A stretch of DNA of 25,264 nucleotides from JAQBDA01 sp041301185. Lineage in GTDB: Bacteria > Chloroflexota > Anaerolineae > Anaerolineales > UBA4823. Made by a program: the position numbers and the translations under genes. The notes beneath the pieces were generated by a model that was not told the origin of the DNA, searched no databases, and saw only the letters and a program-made list of their open reading frames with translations. The stretch spans positions 1 to 25,264 of the forward strand of contig JBFYSV010000056.1 in NCBI GenBank assembly GCA_041301185.1. The letters are read 5' to 3'. This document shows, piece after piece, positions 23,917-25,264 of this stretch; within the stretch, counting starts at the first letter, position 1; the number at the start of each line of letters is the position of its first letter.

Positions 23917-23941
23917 AGGCATTGGGCTATGCCCTGTGCCT
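23917..23941 (-). terminator. Terminator-like hairpin after the SUI1 gene
   Basis: Downstream of the SUI1-family stop the transcript can pair AGGCA with TGCCT and GGGC with GCCC around an ATA loop, with a two-base internal bulge on each side, followed by TTTAGG. The T-run is short, so termination may be partial. Confidence 0.35.
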
Positions 23942-23963
23942 GGAAGCAGCCTATGGGCTGTCC

Positions 23964-24320
23964 TCACCCGCCAACCAGCTTGGTCTTGTAGCCCAGGGCG
24001 CGCAGCCTGGCAGCCACTTTGTCGCGATGGTCGCCCTGGATCTCGATATCACCATCCTTCACAGTTCCCCCGCTGCCGCAATATTGCTTGAGCTGGCGCG
24101 CCAGAGCCTGCAGGTCTTCGGGTGAGAGCTGTAAATCGCGAATCACGGTGACCGTCTTCCCACCCCTCCCTTTGCGATCGCGAGAGATGGCTGCGGTCTG
24201 CTGCTGGGGCGGCAGGCTTACCGGCTTGGGGCAGCGGCACGGATACCTGCCACAGCGCGGGCAACGCTTCTCAAAATCGGGCTCAGTAGAGTACACAGTT
24301 GGGCGTTCGTCGATCGGCAT
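23964..24320 (-). CDS. yciH: SUI1/eIF1 family protein (YciH)
   Basis: Bacterial homologue of eukaryotic initiation factor 1. In E. coli, YciH reduces translation initiation under stress by acting on the 30S subunit. The 118-residue product has the whole SUI1 domain from about residue 52: GGKTVTVIRDLQLSPEDLQ, then LKQYCGSGGTVKDGDIEIQGDHRDKV, ending GYKTKLVGG. The N-terminal extension begins with the familiar VYSTE and adds a cysteine cluster, CPRCGRYPCRC (Cys20, 23, 28, 30), which could bind zinc and is absent from the E. coli protein. AGGAG stands seven bases before the ATG. Divergent from the protease gene; the MFS pair downstream has its own promoter. Confidence 0.93.
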   Translation of the reverse strand: MPIDERPTVYSTEPDFEKRCPRCGRYPCRCPKPVSLPPQQQTAAISRDRKGRGGKTVTVIRDLQLSPEDLQALARQLKQYCGSGGTVKDGDIEIQGDHRDKVAARLRALGYKTKLVGG

Positions 24321-24328
24321 GGCAAGAC

Positions 24329-24357
24329 TCCTGATTTTAGTTGACTCAATATCAGGA
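24329..24357. promoter_or_regulatory. Inverted repeat in the divergent yciH/protease spacer
   Basis: TCCTGAT (24329-24335) and ATCAGGA (24351-24357) are perfect complements with 15 bases between. Inside lies the odd palindrome TTGACTCAA (24341-24349), which also supplies the -35 of the protease promoter. A shared operator for both divergent genes is possible. Confidence 0.35.
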
Positions 24358-24370
24358 TATTATTTATACT
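24341..24370 (+). promoter_or_regulatory. Promoter of the trypsin-like protease gene
   Basis: TTGACT (24341-24346), 18 bases, TATACT (24365-24370), each five of six to consensus. Start expected near 24377, giving a leader of about 55 bases that contains a small hairpin (GAGGG at 24386-24390 with CCCTC at 24398-24402) before the AGGAGG ribosome binding site. Confidence 0.6.
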
Positions 24371-24431
24371 ATACTTACAGAGTTCGAGGGGAGCTTGCCC
24401 TCATCTCACCCTACCAGCCAGGAGGAATACC

Positions 24432-25264
24432 ATGAGCCAGCACGATCAGATCAGAACGGTAAAAGATGCCCATAAGGACAGTCTGCTTGCCATGCAGAAC
24501 GTGGTAGGGGTGGGGGTGGGAGAGAAAATCTCGCATGGCAAGAACACCGGCGAGCTGAGCGTGGTGGTTCTCGTTCGCCAGAAAGTCCCCATCGTCGGGC
24601 TGCAACCCCAGGCGGTTGTGCCGCGCGAGGTGGACGGCGTGCGCACCGATGTGGTCGAGGTGGGGGATCTGCGCGCTCAGCAAGCCCGCACCGACCGCTG
24701 GCGACCCGCCCCTGGCGGGGTGAGCGTGGCGCATTTCAAGGTGACCGCCGGCACCCTGGGAGGGGTAGTGCGCGACCGGGCCAGCGGCGCTCGCCTGATC
24801 CTTTCCAACAACCACGTGCTGGCGAACAGCAACGATGCTGCCCCTGGCGATGCGATCCTGCAGCCCGGTCCGGCGGATGGTGGTCAGGACGGCCCCGACA
24901 CCATCGCCCGCCTGGAGCGCTTTTGTCCCTTGCAGTTCAACGTCGAGCCATCCTCCTGCGGCACAGCCGAGGCGGTTGCCAAAATCGGCAACGCGGTGGC
25001 GCGCCTGCTTGGCTCCAGCCACCGCCTGGAAGCGATCCGCGCCAACCCGCAAGCCAGCAACAATGTGGACGCAGCCGTTGCCCGCCCGCTGGATGAGCGC
25101 GATATCCTGGACGAAATCCTGGAGATTGGCATTGTTAGCGGAACCCTACCAGCCGCTTTAGGCATGCAGGTACGCAAATCTGGGCGCACCACCGGACTGA
25201 CCAGCGGCGAGATCACCGTGCTGGACGCCACCGTCTCAGTGAGCTACGGACCCGGGCGCACAGC
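24432..25264 (+). CDS. Trypsin-like serine protease, 3' end outside window
   Basis: Predicted chymotrypsin-fold protease, cut by the window edge after 277 residues. AGGAGG six bases before the ATG fixes the start. Residues 1-85 form an N-terminal region (LLAMQNVVGVGVGEK, then SVVVLVRQKVP) found, as I recall, before such domains in related bacterial proteins. The protease part shows the catalytic His128 in ILSNNHVLA and a candidate Asp213 in NNVDAAVARP, then RKSGRTTGLTSGEIT near 248-262. The nucleophile, expected in a GDSGS-type motif, should lie beyond the right edge. No signal peptide is visible, so it may act in the cytoplasm or leave by another route. The opposite-strand open frame over the same region is a shadow. 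Confidence 0.85.
   Translation, partial: MSQHDQIRTVKDAHKDSLLAMQNVVGVGVGEKISHGKNTGELSVVVLVRQKVPIVGLQPQAVVPREVDGVRTDVVEVGDLRAQQARTDRWRPAPGGVSVAHFKVTAGTLGGVVRDRASGARLILSNNHVLANSNDAAPGDAILQPGPADGGQDGPDTIARLERFCPLQFNVEPSSCGTAEAVAKIGNAVARLLGSSHRLEAIRANPQASNNVDAAVARPLDERDILDEILEIGIVSGTLPAALGMQVRKSGRTTGLTSGEITVLDATVSVSYGPGRT

Noticed and set aside
23898..24125. Small plus-strand open frame beginning in the AT-rich spacer
   Set aside because: It mostly overlaps the SUI1 gene in antisense, has no ribosome binding site, and looks like a hydrophobic shadow.
24411..25052. A 213-residue open frame on the minus strand over the right end
   Set aside because: The plus strand holds a protease with AGGAGG, an ATG and catalytic motifs. 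The minus frame has no family resemblance and is a shadow.

Overview
This window looks like chromosomal DNA of a Chloroflexota bacterium, probably class Anaerolineae. The inference rests on gene content: one-chain fused glycyl-tRNA synthetase, complex I with separate NuoC and NuoD, a primary sigma factor with a large spacer, and a trypsin-like protease beginning 'NVVGVGVG'. No rRNA or tRNA marker is present, so class level is uncertain. Coding density is high and most genes are on the minus strand. I saw no tRNA, rRNA, CRISPR array, insertion sequence or prophage.

Layout. (1) 1-8254, minus: start of the proton-pumping NADH:quinone oxidoreductase operon, nuoA-B-C-D-E-F-G-H, with the first codons of nuoI at the left edge. 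It encodes the NADH dehydrogenase module (E, F, G), the connecting module (B, C, D) and membrane subunits A and H; the other membrane subunits should lie left of the window. (2) 8255-8520: the longest gene-free stretch (266 nt). It holds a strong promoter candidate, two CRP/Rex-like half-site pairs and a leader of about 200 nt rich in inverted repeats. (3) 8521-12234, minus: dnaG followed by the primary sigma factor gene, the classic primase-sigma pairing. (4) 12349-14335, plus: a DEDDh 3'-5' exonuclease, then an unrecognised 444-residue protein with a possible nucleotidyltransferase signature. (5) 14386-15005, minus: a HigB-HigA toxin-antitoxin pair, more AT-rich than its surroundings. (6) 15032-20986, minus: a TPR/zinc-ribbon membrane protein, fused GlyQS and an M17 leucyl aminopeptidase, apparently one operon. 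(7) 21029-23734, minus: two tandem paralogous MFS exporters behind a strong promoter overlapped by a palindrome in a very AT-rich 229-nt spacer (23735-23963). (8) 23964-24320, minus: a SUI1/YciH protein, divergent from (9) 24432 to the right edge, plus: the N-terminal 277 residues of a trypsin-like protease.

The window is mostly housekeeping: energy conservation, replication initiation, transcription, tRNA charging and peptide turnover. The least explained elements are the nuo control region, the 444-residue protein, and several genes (higB, the exonuclease, the TPR/zinc-ribbon gene) whose best promoters put the transcription start almost on the start codon, suggesting leaderless mRNAs. No gene-free stretch exceeds 300 bases. 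I found no clear new multi-gene system.
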